64,000 nt of DNA from Planococcus lenghuensis (GTDB taxonomy: Bacteria > Bacillota > Bacilli > Bacillales_A > Planococcaceae): contig NZ_CP019640.1 in NCBI RefSeq assembly GCF_001999905.1, forward strand, positions 3,576,001-3,640,000. Direction: 5' to 3'. This document shows positions 51,661-60,697 of the stretch, piece by piece (position 1 is the first letter of the stretch; the number at the start of each line of letters is the position of its first letter). The notes below the pieces were generated by a model that saw only the letters and a program-made list of their open reading frames with translations, made no database searches and was not told the DNA's origin. Both the position numbers and the translations under genes were made by a program.

Positions 51661-52827
51661 TCAGAAGCTATCTTCGTAAGCATGCTCCAAAATAGCCAAA
51701 TAATCTTCCGCAGAAATGGATCGTACATTGCTTGGTGTAGAGTTGTTTTGTACAGCCAGCTCTACAATCTGTGGGAAGTCCTCTTTACGCACGTTCGGCA
51801 AATCTTTCAGCCGGGGAATTTCCAGATCGCGGGTAAATCCGCGGATGCCTGTAACCAGTTTGTCGACCGCCGCGTGATCCGGGTCTGTTTCCCGTGCAAA
51901 TTCCATATAGCGGGCCAGACGTGCATGCAGCTCCAAATCTTCACCCGCATTGAACTGGAGAACATACGGCAGGAATACCGCATTCGCAACGCCATGCGGA
52001 GTATCGTACAAGCCGCCGAGCGCTTCCGCCAAACAATGAACCGCAGCGACGTCGCTGGACCCGAAACACAAGCCCGCCAGCAGACTGCCTTCAAGCATGC
52101 GGGCCCGGGCCTGTTCATCTTTTCCGTCATAAAAAGCGTCCGGCAATGCCTCGACGATGACACTCATTGCACGGGCACCGAGCGCTTGTGAGATTGGGTT
52201 GGTCGCTTTGCTTGTATATCCTTCAATTGCATGAACGAGTGCGTCGACGCCTGTTGCAGCGGTAACTGCCTTCGGGACGGTCAGCGTCAGCAGCGGATCG
52301 AGAACTGCCAGTGATGGCCGAAGTGCGGCATCTTTTAACGTCAGCTTGCGATGGGTGGCAGACTCGGTGATCACTGCGGAACGGGTGACTTCCGAACCGG
52401 TTCCGGCAGTCGTCGGGATGCAAATGACGGGCGCGACATTGGTATAAGATTTTCCCCCATCTATGTAATCAGCGGGCGTTCCGCCATTCGGTCCCAAGAG
52501 CGCAATCGCTTTTCCGGTATCCATGGCGCTCCCGCCTCCAACCGCTACGACTGCCCCAGCCCCGCTCGTCCGAAAGAGTTCTGCCCCTGTCTGACATTCG
52601 GTGTCCCGGGGATTTTGTGAAAGAGCATCAAATAGATGAACCGCATAACCCGCTTCTTCAAGTGCTGTCTGGATCGGTTCTATCAACCCGGCTTTTATGA
52701 CTCCAGGGTCACTGACCAGCAAAATTGGGGTATCGACGCCAATTGCCGGCAGAAAGACAGGCAATTGCTTTGATTTGTCCGGTCCCATCTCAATCCGGGT
52801 GTTGCAGAAGTAATTGTAATTCTCCAT
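51661..52827 (-). CDS. Iron-containing alcohol dehydrogenase
   Basis: 388 residues, group III. NAD-binding AVGGGSAMDTGKAIALL near 95 and PTTAGTGSEVTRSAVIT near 138; metal ligands in GVDALVHAIEGY and CLAEALGGLYDTPHGVANAVFLP. Oxidises or reduces an alcohol/aldehyde; substrate not clear (butanol/lactaldehyde-type). AGGAGAG precedes the ATG. Monocistronic, convergent with the xylanase gene. Confidence 0.9.
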   Translation of the reverse strand: MENYNYFCNTRIEMGPDKSKQLPVFLPAIGVDTPILLVSDPGVIKAGLIEPIQTALEEAGYAVHLFDALSQNPRDTECQTGAELFRTSGAGAVVAVGGGSAMDTGKAIALLGPNGGTPADYIDGGKSYTNVAPVICIPTTAGTGSEVTRSAVITESATHRKLTLKDAALRPSLAVLDPLLTLTVPKAVTAATGVDALVHAIEGYTSKATNPISQALGARAMSVIVEALPDAFYDGKDEQARARMLEGSLLAGLCFGSSDVAAVHCLAEALGGLYDTPHGVANAVFLPYVLQFNAGEDLELHARLARYMEFARETDPDHAAVDKLVTGIRGFTRDLEIPRLKDLPNVRKEDFPQIVELAVQNNSTPSNVRSISAEDYLAILEHAYEDSF

Positions 52828-52885
52828 TTCTACTCTCCTTTACCGGCAATCCACCCGGTCAGTTCCATTCGCATAGCCTCTGCAT

Positions 52886-53092
52886 TTACTTGAACGATCC
52901 CGGGAACCAGTTCTGGTCTTTGACGTAAGCCAGAAACCGGCCGTCGAGCTGTGCAAGCTTTTTGATCAATTGCTTGTCAGTCTGTGTAAAGCCCATCTCC
53001 GACCTCGTGACTTTAAACGCGTGGAGAATCGCTTCCACTTCTTTGTCACTCATCTGCACTTCATAAATCGTTTCATTTCTTTTCTCATTCAT
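52886..53092 (-). CDS. Small hypothetical protein
   Basis: 68 residues from ATG 53092 behind GGAGGAGATCAGG. Charged, mostly helical (SDKEVEAILHAFKVTRSEM, TDKQLIKKLAQLDGRFLAYV), ending NWFPGSFK. No signal or membrane segment. Family not recognised; good ribosome site and codon usage like the neighbours support it as a gene. Confidence 0.6.
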   Translation of the reverse strand: MNEKRNETIYEVQMSDKEVEAILHAFKVTRSEMGFTQTDKQLIKKLAQLDGRFLAYVKDQNWFPGSFK

Positions 53093-53227
53093 CCTGATCT
53101 CCTCCGTCCTGATCGTTACGTCTATTATAGACAGAATTAACCGAATTCCACAAAAATTATTTCTCCCGGCCATTTCCACCTGTGCAATTCATGGTACATT
53201 GAAAGAAAAGAAGCAGAGGTGTTTGCG

Positions 53228-53623
53228 ATGGAATTTTCATTGGTTCACACAGCGGCTGTCATGACTGCCCTGTTATTTTCCGGCGTTGCTGTATTCCAGG
53301 TCCTGCTGTCGTTCGGTCTGCCATTCGGGGAGTTCACAATGGGTGGCTACCATAAGGTACTGCCAAAACGCCTGCGCATCGCCGCCGGTTTTTCCGCTGC
53401 TGTTTTACTCCTCATGGGCTTTGTCTTTCTGCAGCATGCCCGCGTTGTGGCATCAGGCATCCCGTTCTTCCTGCCTACTGCTGTACTCGTGTGGATCATC
53501 ACCGCTTATATGGCCGTCAACACTGTGGTGAATCTTGCATCCAAGAGCCGGAAAGAACGACTGGTCATGTCTCCGATTTCAGGGCTCACCTGCATTCTCG
53601 GCCTGTTCATCGCCTTTTCCTGA
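53228..53623 (+). CDS. Small integral membrane protein, unknown function
   Basis: 131 residues with four predicted membrane helices (about 8-30, 50-70, 78-98, 110-131) and a loop FGLPFGEFTMGGYHKVLPKRLR between the first two. Resembles uncharacterised four-helix proteins common in Bacillales. ATG 53228 follows AGAGGTG; an in-frame GTG at 53219 sits at the ribosome site itself. Convergent with the CoA-disulfide reductase gene. No function assigned. Confidence 0.7.
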   Translation: MEFSLVHTAAVMTALLFSGVAVFQVLLSFGLPFGEFTMGGYHKVLPKRLRIAAGFSAAVLLLMGFVFLQHARVVASGIPFFLPTAVLVWIITAYMAVNTVVNLASKSRKERLVMSPISGLTCILGLFIAFS

Positions 53624-53685
53624 AGAAAAGGCCGCATCTGCGGACCTCTTTCTTTAACGCCTATATCTTGGTCTTCTTCCCGGCG

Positions 53686-55014
53686 TCAGCCGCGACGCGA
53701 CGCCTGCTGAATCGGATCCCATGTGCCATTGAAAGGCGGTGCGTATGCGAGATCCAAATCTTCCAGTTCATGGAGCCGCATGCCGGCATAGAGAGCAGTC
53801 GCCAGCACATCGATTCGCTTATCCGCCCCGTTTTCCCCGATAACCTGACCGCCCAGCAGCAATTCATCGGCAGCCCCGTACAGGAGTTTCACATGTAAAG
53901 GCTTCGGATTCGGGTAGTATCCGGCAATGTCCTTTGCCTTGATCCAAACCGTCTTGATCTCCAGTCCGATCGCCTCTGCTTCTTTTTCAGAAAGACCGGT
54001 CCGGGCAAGTGTCAGATCCATGAATTTCAGGATGGATGTACCGACGATTCCTTCAAATGTTTTAGGTATGCCAATCATATTAAGTCCTGCAATCCGTCCC
54101 TGCTTATTCGCAGTCGTGCCCAGCGGAATGTAATCGTCTTTCTTCTTTATGCGATGGTACTGCACGGCACAGTCTCCTGCCGCATAAATGTCCGGGACAT
54201 TCGTCTTCATATAGCGATCGACTTGGATTGCTCCCCGAACGCTTGTCACAATCCCCGTATCGCCGATGAATTTCGTGTTCGGGTAGGCACCAACTGACAG
54301 CAGCACCAAGTCGGCCGGGTACGTTCCCTTATCTGTACGGATGGCTTCCACGCTGCCTTTTCCTGTAATCTCTTCAACGTTTTCTTCGGTGTGGACACGG
54401 ATGCCATGCTTGGCCGCTTCCTCATGGATCAGTTGTGCCATATCGGCATCGAAAATTTTGGCAAGATGCTTTCCGCGTTCAATTATCCGCACGTCCTTGC
54501 CGAGCCCCCGGAATACTTCGGCCATTTCCAGCCCGATGGCGCCGCCTCCCATGATGGCGATTTGCTGTACGTCATGCTCCAGGTTCTCCATTATCCGGTG
54601 GGCGTCCGGTATTGTCTTCAGCACATGCACACCCGGCAGGTCACCGCCTTTGATCCGGGGGATGACCGGACTTGCGCCGGTGGCAATGAGCAGCTTATCG
54701 TAGGGGTACTCGAATAATTCGCCGGTCGCCGTCTGTCTGCCGGTTACTTTCTTTTCAATCGGATCAACCCTTTCAACCAAGTGACCGGTTCGTGCATCAA
54801 TTTCATATTTTTCCCGGAACGTCTCCGGAGTACGGGCAATCAACCGGTCTGTGGATGGGATCTGCCCGCTGATTGTATAAGGAAGCCCACACTGTCCGTA
54901 GGAGTACGTTTCTCCTTTTTCAAGTGTCAGTACTTCTGCATCCTGACCTTTCCGTACAATTTGCATGGCGGCACTCATACCTGCCGCATCCCCGCCGATA
55001 ATCACATATTTCAT
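53686..55014 (-). CDS. CoA-disulfide reductase / FAD-dependent NADH oxidase family
   Basis: 442 residues. FAD-binding [17 protein letters not shown] at the N-terminus, a single active-site Cys in [12 protein letters not shown] near 42 as in CoA-disulfide reductases, NAD-binding [19 protein letters not shown] near 155, and [12 protein letters not shown] near 280, followed by the dimerisation domain. Reduces CoA disulfide or oxidises NADH. ATG 55014 follows AAAGGAGG. Monocistronic. Confidence 0.9.
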   Translation of the reverse strand: MKYVIIGGDAAGMSAAMQIVRKGQDAEVLTLEKGETYSYGQCGLPYTISGQIPSTDRLIARTPETFREKYEIDARTGHLVERVDPIEKKVTGRQTATGELFEYPYDKLLIATGASPVIPRIKGGDLPGVHVLKTIPDAHRIMENLEHDVQQIAIMGGGAIGLEMAEVFRGLGKDVRIIERGKHLAKIFDADMAQLIHEEAAKHGIRVHTEENVEEITGKGSVEAIRTDKGTYPADLVLLSVGAYPNTKFIGDTGIVTSVRGAIQVDRYMKTNVPDIYAAGDCAVQYHRIKKKDDYIPLGTTANKQGRIAGLNMIGIPKTFEGIVGTSILKFMDLTLARTGLSEKEAEAIGLEIKTVWIKAKDIAGYYPNPKPLHVKLLYGAADELLLGGQVIGENGADKRIDVLATALYAGMRLHELEDLDLAYAPPFNGTWDPIQQASRRG

Positions 55015-55148
55015 TCCGTATCCTCCTTTTAAAACCACTTATCTTTTTACCTTCCTTGTCCTATTCGATTCTGTTGGTGCTTTCGCCTGCATATACTCGT
55101 ATATGCACTGAAATAATCAGCGCTAAACGCTCAGCTAAAGGAAAAAAA

Positions 55149-55172
55149 CGCCCGCTGTTAAAGCAGCGGGCG
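55149..55172 (-). terminator. Terminator of the class I methyltransferase gene
   Basis: CGCCCGCTG / CAGCGGGCG stem and TTTTTTTCC tail on the minus strand. Confidence 0.8.
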
Positions 55173-55194
55173 CACAGATTATCGAACTTTCTTG

Positions 55195-55788
55195 TCATTC
55201 CGGGTTTGACTTGGTGTTCTTTGCGTAAGCCTTGATCGCATACCGGGCAGGGCTAAGCCGGATGCGTTCAGCAGCAAACCCGTTCCTGCCTGCAGCCGCC
55301 ATCAACGCACCGGAGGGAATCCGCTCATCGCTCGGTGGGCCTCCCCATGTCACCGCAGCTTCCCATTCCGTCATTAGCACAATGCCGCCCGGTTTCAATA
55401 AACGCCTGACTTCCACCAGAACTTTATCTGGATCTTCAACTTCATGAATGACAAAAGCGATCAGCACCTTATCAAACGAGCGATCTCCAAACGGGATGCT
55501 TTCCAGGTCGCTTTGAACGCATTGAATATTGCCCACTTTTTCCCTCTCCGCATTTTCCTGGAGCATCGCGAGCATGCGCGGCTCTATATCGACCGCTGTG
55601 ACTGTCTTGCTGACCATCTGTGCCAATGGGATGGTGAAATAGCCGTTCCCGGCACCAAGGTCCGCGACTTCATCGTTCTGCTTGACCCTTAAATACCCGA
55701 TCACCCGTTCAGGCGGCAATGTGATTCGTCTCTCCTCGTTGTACAGAAGATGGGCATTCTCCGGGTTAAACCTCTTTTTTTCATCCAT
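55195..55788 (-). CDS. Class I SAM-dependent methyltransferase
   Basis: 197 residues. SAM site DLGAGNGYFTIPLAQM near 42, acidic AVDIEPRML, and VIHEVEDPDKVLVEVRRLLKPGG after it; UbiE/Methyltransf_11 type. Substrate unknown. A fragment matching residues about 45-60 recurs at 60519-60572 beyond the AT-rich island. ATG at 55788 behind AGGAAG. Confidence 0.88.
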   Translation of the reverse strand: MDEKKRFNPENAHLLYNEERRITLPPERVIGYLRVKQNDEVADLGAGNGYFTIPLAQMVSKTVTAVDIEPRMLAMLQENAEREKVGNIQCVQSDLESIPFGDRSFDKVLIAFVIHEVEDPDKVLVEVRRLLKPGGIVLMTEWEAAVTWGGPPSDERIPSGALMAAAGRNGFAAERIRLSPARYAIKAYAKNTKSNPE

Positions 55789-56125
55789 AGAAGCTTCCTT
55801 CCCAGGTATTCACCTTAATATATGAATATGATTGATTGCCTGAATACCAGCTATCGTCAAAGAGGTACTCACTCACCTACCAGAAAAGCTATACGAGAAA
55901 TCACCAGACACTATGCCTTTGTTTTGCCTGACTTATAAAAAGAACTCTTGGTTATTAATAAATATCGAATCACTTAAACAAAGCACTTATTTGACCCGCC
56001 GGCAATATCTGTTTACTTTGCTTTCCTGTTGTGGAGGATAAGTCCCTCGGGTCAGTCGCCATCCCTCCACATAGACAGTTTGAAAACCTTTTTTAAAATT
56101 GTGCACTATTTACAGAATAAATTTG
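55789..56125. other. Intergenic region left of the AT-rich island
   Basis: About 340 bases in which no gene, RNA or clear repeat was recognised; base composition becomes AT-rich toward its right side. Confidence 0.5.
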
Positions 56126-56163
56126 GAAAAAAAAAGAAAGAGGCATCCGAACGAGACAGCCTC
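56126..56163 (-). terminator. Terminator of the island operon
   Basis: GAGGC / GCCTC stem with T-rich tail TTTCTTTTTTTTT on the minus strand. Confidence 0.65.
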
Positions 56164-56185
56164 CTAGAGTGTTTGCAATTTAATA

Positions 56186-56584
56186 TTAAGCAGTTTTTTT
56201 TATAGAATGTGAATATAAAAACTGAGCAACCAACCCTATTACATAAGAAGCAGTAATGGTGGCGAGCATGTAAAGGAATTCAAAATAACTTCTATGCAAA
56301 TTATCTTCTGCAGTAGGATTTATAAAAATATAATTACCTCTTATAAATCCTATAAGAAAAACAAATGCCGCTATATATTTTTTATTAGATACCGCAAAAA
56401 CTAAGGGAAGCAACAAAATAAATTGTAACCCTGCGTATTCCATAATGCCCATACGATTATCAAGAGAATAAATTCCTCTACTATAAAAATAATCAAAAAA
56501 GTAAGAAGAAAAGCCGCTTAATAAGATGGCAATTGTGAGACCTGCTATATAGTTCAACAATTTTTTGTTAATACAGATCACCAA
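56186..56584 (-). CDS. Small integral membrane protein paired with the large secreted protein
   Basis: 132 residues with about four predicted helices (11-32, 48-66, 68-84, 101-125). AT-rich codon usage matches the upstream gene and differs from the surroundings. It begins seven bases after the stop of the 1076-residue secreted protein, from TTG 56584 or GTG 56581, with only a weak ribosome site, so coupled translation is likely. The arrangement (large secreted enzyme followed by tiny membrane protein) resembles effector-immunity pairs, but no family was recognised and immunity is a hypothesis. Confidence 0.65.
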   Translation of the reverse strand: MVICINKKLLNYIAGLTIAILLSGFSSYFFDYFYSRGIYSLDNRMGIMEYAGLQFILLLPLVFAVSNKKYIAAFVFLIGFIRGNYIFINPTAEDNLHRSYFEFLYMLATITASYVIGLVAQFLYSHSIKKTA

Positions 56585-56591
56585 CTTTTAT

Positions 56592-59500
56592 TTATTGACA
56601 ATCATTTTGCAACGTTGGGGCATTAACACTTACATAGTCTGGCATGACATCCCGATCTTTAAGCCAATTCATTATTAGCACACCAGAAACTTGATTATTA
56701 TATATAGCATTATGGCCCGCCAATTCTTTTGTATCAACAACAACATATCGTCTATCGAAATCCAATGTAATCTTATCGTCGGAAAAATCGGACTCTATAT
56801 TATAATTAGAACCTAACGCACTATGGAAAGATACCCAGGTATCATTCCAAAGAGTTGGCCTACTGTTCCATTCCAACCAGTTATCATGTTTATTAAGGCA
56901 CTGTTGGGCTAAAGCAACGTAATTTGTACCTTGTCCTTCTCTAGTTTCCGGATACCAAACTGACATTGGATTTGAAGCAATTGCCATACTTACTCCAGCT
57001 AACGCAAAATATTTAGTATCCCCTTTGTTAGATAAAAAATCTTCATTTAATTTTTCAGTAAATGACTTTGTAGGGACAGCAATGTTTCTAATATCTCCTT
57101 GTGGACTAATCTCTTGTTCTAAAACGTAAGGTTCAGGATAAAGATCTTTATCCATGTCAAACCCCGTTAAACCAAAAGTTTCAGGAGAGTTCAGGTCTTG
57201 TCCTATAACATAGAATTCTCCACCCCAGTGAGGAGTGGCTAGTGTCATGATAGATTCTACTTGAACTTTCGAACTGCTATTTTTCACTTTTTCATTGTAG
57301 TAACGTGATACTAAGCCTCCAGCTGAGTGAGTAATGAAAATAACACCCGGTTTGACTTTACCTTCTTTATCCGGAGTTTCTAGATAGCCCTCAGTAACTA
57401 AATTGTTTAAAAATCTATCTAACATGACACCAGAGACATCTAAATGGCCGCGGTTCGGATAGTTGTAAGCAAAAAATTTATTCTCATAGGAATCAGTATT
57501 ATTATTCATCAATCGATAAGTATCAGATTCGAGATTTTCTACCAAGTATCCCATCAGTTTGGTCATGTCACTGCTGCCTCTTTTAATTAATTGATTTTCA
57601 GGGTTCGTATAATAAGTATCTGTATTAGGATTATCTCCTATATCAGAAAACTCATCATCATTTTCACCGGGATTAATCGCACTTACTGCCCCAAAAGGTG
57701 CTTTTGTATTGCTTATTCTGCCGTGTACAAACACGATAGAAGGAGCATATGGTTGTTTAGGATAACGGTCATCAAAGTCTGAATAACCATCCCCATCTGT
57801 GTTTTGTTCGCTGGGATTACTACTAAAAGTCCAATATTTAACTCCATCATATCCTGTCCATTCTTTGTCTAGTTCAACTGAATCTGGGATTGTATCTCCA
57901 TCAGAATCAGTCTCCAGATCCTCTTTATCAGGAACTTTTTTTAATTTAACAATGTTGCCAGTAGCTAGTCTTATCCATACATAAGAACCAACATCTTCTT
58001 CAATCTTATCGATAAGAGGAACTAAATTAGAGGCGAAATTTCCATATAAACTCGCCCAAATACCATCAGTAATGCTATATAGTTCATCATAAAATGACCG
58101 GTAATATGAATTTCCGATTACTGATACAGAAATTTCATCTTCTTTTAACAATTGAATTTCATCATGCATAGAAGTTACTTCCGCAAATCGAGTACTTGCT
58201 TTATAATTTACATCCGTAAGTAAAACGATGTACTTACCAACGTTTTGTCTGTATTCTAATCCTCTTGCTTCCTCAAGAGCATCAACAGCAGATTCTGGAG
58301 CATCACCACCACCTGAAGCACGAATTCCTGAAACTTTGGTTTTAAATTCTTCAACATCGGTAAACCATCCGAAATTTTTAGTTGAATCTAAACCATCAGC
58401 TGAAATATCCTTAAACTCAACAAGTCCTAGTCTCACATCTACTTTCTTTTCTGCCAATTGATTCACGAAAGAATTAATGTTATTCTTTACATTTGAAATG
58501 GCGCTCCCCATAGAACCTGTGGAATCAATTACGAACACGATGTCAGATGGACCTTTTTCAATAGTACTTTCCGTATTGTCTGAAACTCTATCATAATCAT
58601 AAATTCCTTTGTCATAGGCAAAAACTGGACTGAAATGAGATACGATAGCTGTTAATGTATTATTTGCCGTATCAATGTCCGTTTCCAATTCAATGAACCT
58701 GGATTCCTCTTCATTAAAACTACCAATTCTGAGGTTTTCAATTTTATGTTTCTCTAAGATATCGGGCTCAATCTTCAAGGTAATCACAGCGCTTTCGAAA
58801 TCACCTAGAATTTCTACATTAACTGGTTTGCCAATAATAGCTCTTATAGACTTTAGGAATACATGTTTAGAAGCATCTTGTATACCTACTCTGTGGTTAA
58901 TATCCCCTTTTGTTCTAAAGGTAATAGAAGGAACTACTCCGCCTAAAGGACTTAAATGTTCAAATTTCTCACTTTCAAGATCTTGCTCTGTTATTTCTTC
59001 AGAATCGATTACGCCGTTCCCGTCAGTGTCTTGTTTAAGAGGATCAAAACCTAGTTTAATTTCACTGCCATCTAACAGTAAATCTTCATCTGTATCTTCT
59101 TTACTGGGATTAGTCTTATGGTTGTTTATTTCTTCGCTATCAGTCAAACCGTCGCCATCAGTATCGCTCTTTCCCGGATTTGTTTTGGCCTTTATTTCTT
59201 CTTTATTAGTAAGACCATCTTTATCGCTATCTTCAATGTTATCTGTCACACCATTATGATCGGTATCTTTAACTGTAGGGTTTGTAGTAGTGTATATTAA
59301 TTCATGGCCGTCATTTAATCCATCTTGGTCTGAATCGGCATTTTTAGAATCTGTGCCTAATTCTTCTTCCTTATCATCTGCAACTCCATCCTGGTCTGAG
59401 TCAAGTTTAATGTTAGGATCTGTAGTTAACTCAAGAATATTGCTTTCGGCTACTAAGCTTCTACTATCACTTGCTGGTTTTGTCCAAATGACTCTTGCTT

Positions 59501-59822
59501 GTAAGCTTGAAGTAAGATAATCATGTAATAAAATCTCCTTATTGATTTCTACTTTTTCATTTGGCTTCAATGAATCAAGTTGATGGCGTTCCACAACTTT
59601 CTCATCCACTAAGTACTCAATGACCAAATCCTTGTTACCAGAGTAACTTGTATCATTCCTGTAAATAGTGTTCACAGAAAAAGGCTCTCCAGGAAGGACG
59701 AAGGTTGAGGCATCAATTTTGATTTCAGGCTTATTTTTTTGATTTTCTGCAAGTACTGGCGTTAACGATTGAAGTACCAGCAGTAAAGTCAACAGAATAA
59801 TAAATGGCGTTTTATTCTTCAT
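56592..59822 (-). CDS. Secreted multidomain protein: TSP3-like repeats, vWA domain, alpha/beta hydrolase
   Basis: 1076 residues. Signal peptide 1-25 (MKNKTPFIILLTLLLVLQ start, cleavage after VLA). An Ig-like N-terminal region (about 30-130) leads to calcium-binding thrombospondin-type-3 repeats (about 134-280; DSDQDGVADDKEEELGTD and similar). A vWA domain (about 428-620) has the metal-site start FVIDSTGSMGSA. A second short repeat set (DTDGDGYSDFDDR-type) precedes an alpha/beta hydrolase/lipase-like domain (about 690-1060) with IVFVHGR, the serine elbow ITHSAGGLVSRYY, TLATPHWGG and a likely catalytic His in LAGHNAIYNN. No wall anchor. AAAGGAGAAATAG precedes the ATG. AT-rich and probably acquired. 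A secreted lipase/acylase with a protein- or surface-binding vWA module is inferred; target unknown. Confidence 0.85.
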   Translation of the reverse strand: MKNKTPFIILLTLLLVLQSLTPVLAENQKNKPEIKIDASTFVLPGEPFSVNTIYRNDTSYSGNKDLVIEYLVDEKVVERHQLDSLKPNEKVEINKEILLHDYLTSSLQARVIWTKPASDSRSLVAESNILELTTDPNIKLDSDQDGVADDKEEELGTDSKNADSDQDGLNDGHELIYTTTNPTVKDTDHNGVTDNIEDSDKDGLTNKEEIKAKTNPGKSDTDGDGLTDSEEINNHKTNPSKEDTDEDLLLDGSEIKLGFDPLKQDTDGNGVIDSEEITEQDLESEKFEHLSPLGGVVPSITFRTKGDINHRVGIQDASKHVFLKSIRAIIGKPVNVEILGDFESAVITLKIEPDILEKHKIENLRIGSFNEEESRFIELETDIDTANNTLTAIVSHFSPVFAYDKGIYDYDRVSDNTESTIEKGPSDIVFVIDSTGSMGSAISNVKNNINSFVNQLAEKKVDVRLGLVEFKDISADGLDSTKNFGWFTDVEEFKTKVSGIRASGGGDAPESAVDALEEARGLEYRQNVGKYIVLLTDVNYKASTRFAEVTSMHDEIQLLKEDEISVSVIGNSYYRSFYDELYSITDGIWASLYGNFASNLVPLIDKIEEDVGSYVWIRLATGNIVKLKKVPDKEDLETDSDGDTIPDSVELDKEWTGYDGVKYWTFSSNPSEQNTDGDGYSDFDDRYPKQPYAPSIVFVHGRISNTKAPFGAVSAINPGENDDEFSDIGDNPNTDTYYTNPENQLIKRGSSDMTKLMGYLVENLESDTYRLMNNNTDSYENKFFAYNYPNRGHLDVSGVMLDRFLNNLVTEGYLETPDKEGKVKPGVIFITHSAGGLVSRYYNEKVKNSSSKVQVESIMTLATPHWGGEFYVIGQDLNSPETFGLTGFDMDKDLYPEPYVLEQEISPQGDIRNIAVPTKSFTEKLNEDFLSNKGDTKYFALAGVSMAIASNPMSVWYPETREGQGTNYVALAQQCLNKHDNWLEWNSRPTLWNDTWVSFHSALGSNYNIESDFSDDKITLDFDRRYVVVDTKELAGHNAIYNNQVSGVLIMNWLKDRDVMPDYVSVNAPTLQNDCQ

Positions 59823-59855
59823 CTATTTCTCCTTTTTGTGTCCCTTTAGAACTAA

Positions 59856-60193
59856 TTATTTTTTCTTTGCACTTCCAATCCTTTGACTTTTTTCAGTTTC
59901 TTCTAGTAGGTCTTTCCCTACTTCCTCTTTTACTTCTCTCTACACAGCTAATGATGTATCGATTTCCTTTTGATCGTCTTCGCTTTTCAATTCAGCGGGT
60001 TCTTCCCATACTTCGGCGTTTCGTTGATTTGACTCCTCCAATGATCTCTCTATATTGCCTTGTAAAACGACCATTCCTTGTGATTGCTCGGTATGCATCT
60101 CCTTACTGTTATGCTTAATTCACTTTGCACAGATAACGCCTGCTACTTTTACAGTAAATTTACGAAGAGATACTTCTATCAAGAATTTTCCAC
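59856..60193 (-). pseudogene. Decayed ORF upstream of the large secreted protein
   Basis: After AAGGAGG and a GTG (60193), a frame encodes IEVSLRKFTVKVAGVICAK (needing a frameshift near 60180), then TGA, MHTEQSQGMVVLQGNIERSL..., then TAG directly followed in the same frame by REVKEEVGKDLLEETEKSQR to a final TAA at 59856-59858. The charged, coherent sequence interrupted by two in-frame stops and a shift suggests a degenerated gene of about 110 codons, once in the same operon as the secreted protein. No homologue recognised. Confidence 0.4.
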
Positions 60194-60697
60194 TAACGAG
60201 CCTCCTTCTTTTTAATTTATTACTCTTAATATTATTGAACTCTAGAAATATTACAAACTATTAAAACATTCTAAATAAATATTAAATTACAAATATATAA
60301 ACATTTAAGAATAAATGTAAGGCTCTATTACTATGTAATGATTCATCAATCCATCATATGTGAGCAATTTTAAAAGTCTGCAAGCCAATAAGGTGATTCA
60401 TTTTGAAAAAAACTGTAAACAGTGGATGGTTATAAAAATTATTGGGTTGCTGAAAAATTCAAATACCTTTGCTAATTCAAGCGCTATTATACCTTTCCTA
60501 TGAGAGGCAAAAGGGATAGCGTCTTATTGACCAGCTGTGCTAATAGAACGGTGAAATAGTCATTCCCAATACTCTTTTTTTCGGTTCTACACCGATTGTA
60601 TGCCGACACGTTCGTCTGCACAAGGACAGGTTTCCAGATTATTTAACCGGCAAAAGGGAAAAGAAAGGGAAAGCGATGAAGAAAGGGGGAAGCGGCA
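60194..60697. other. AT-rich intergenic region at the right end of the island
   Basis: About 500 bases with no intact gene. It includes promoter-like AT-rich sequence for the minus-strand island genes (about 60210-60330) and, at 60519-60572, a remnant with similarity to the class I methyltransferase gene. GC content rises to the genome norm near 60600. Confidence 0.45.
60519..60572 (-). pseudogene. Fragment of a class I methyltransferase paralogue
   Basis: The minus strand reads SIGNDYFTVLLAQLVNKT, closely matching GAGNGYFTIPLAQMVSKT of the intact methyltransferase at 55195-55788; DNA similarity is also visible by eye (for example GGTGAAATAG in both). Only about 18 codons remain. Confidence 0.6.

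Noticed and set aside
59804-60264. Plus-strand hydrophobic frames over the island's upstream region
   Set aside because: No ribosome site; the coherent frame in this stretch is on the minus strand and is decayed.
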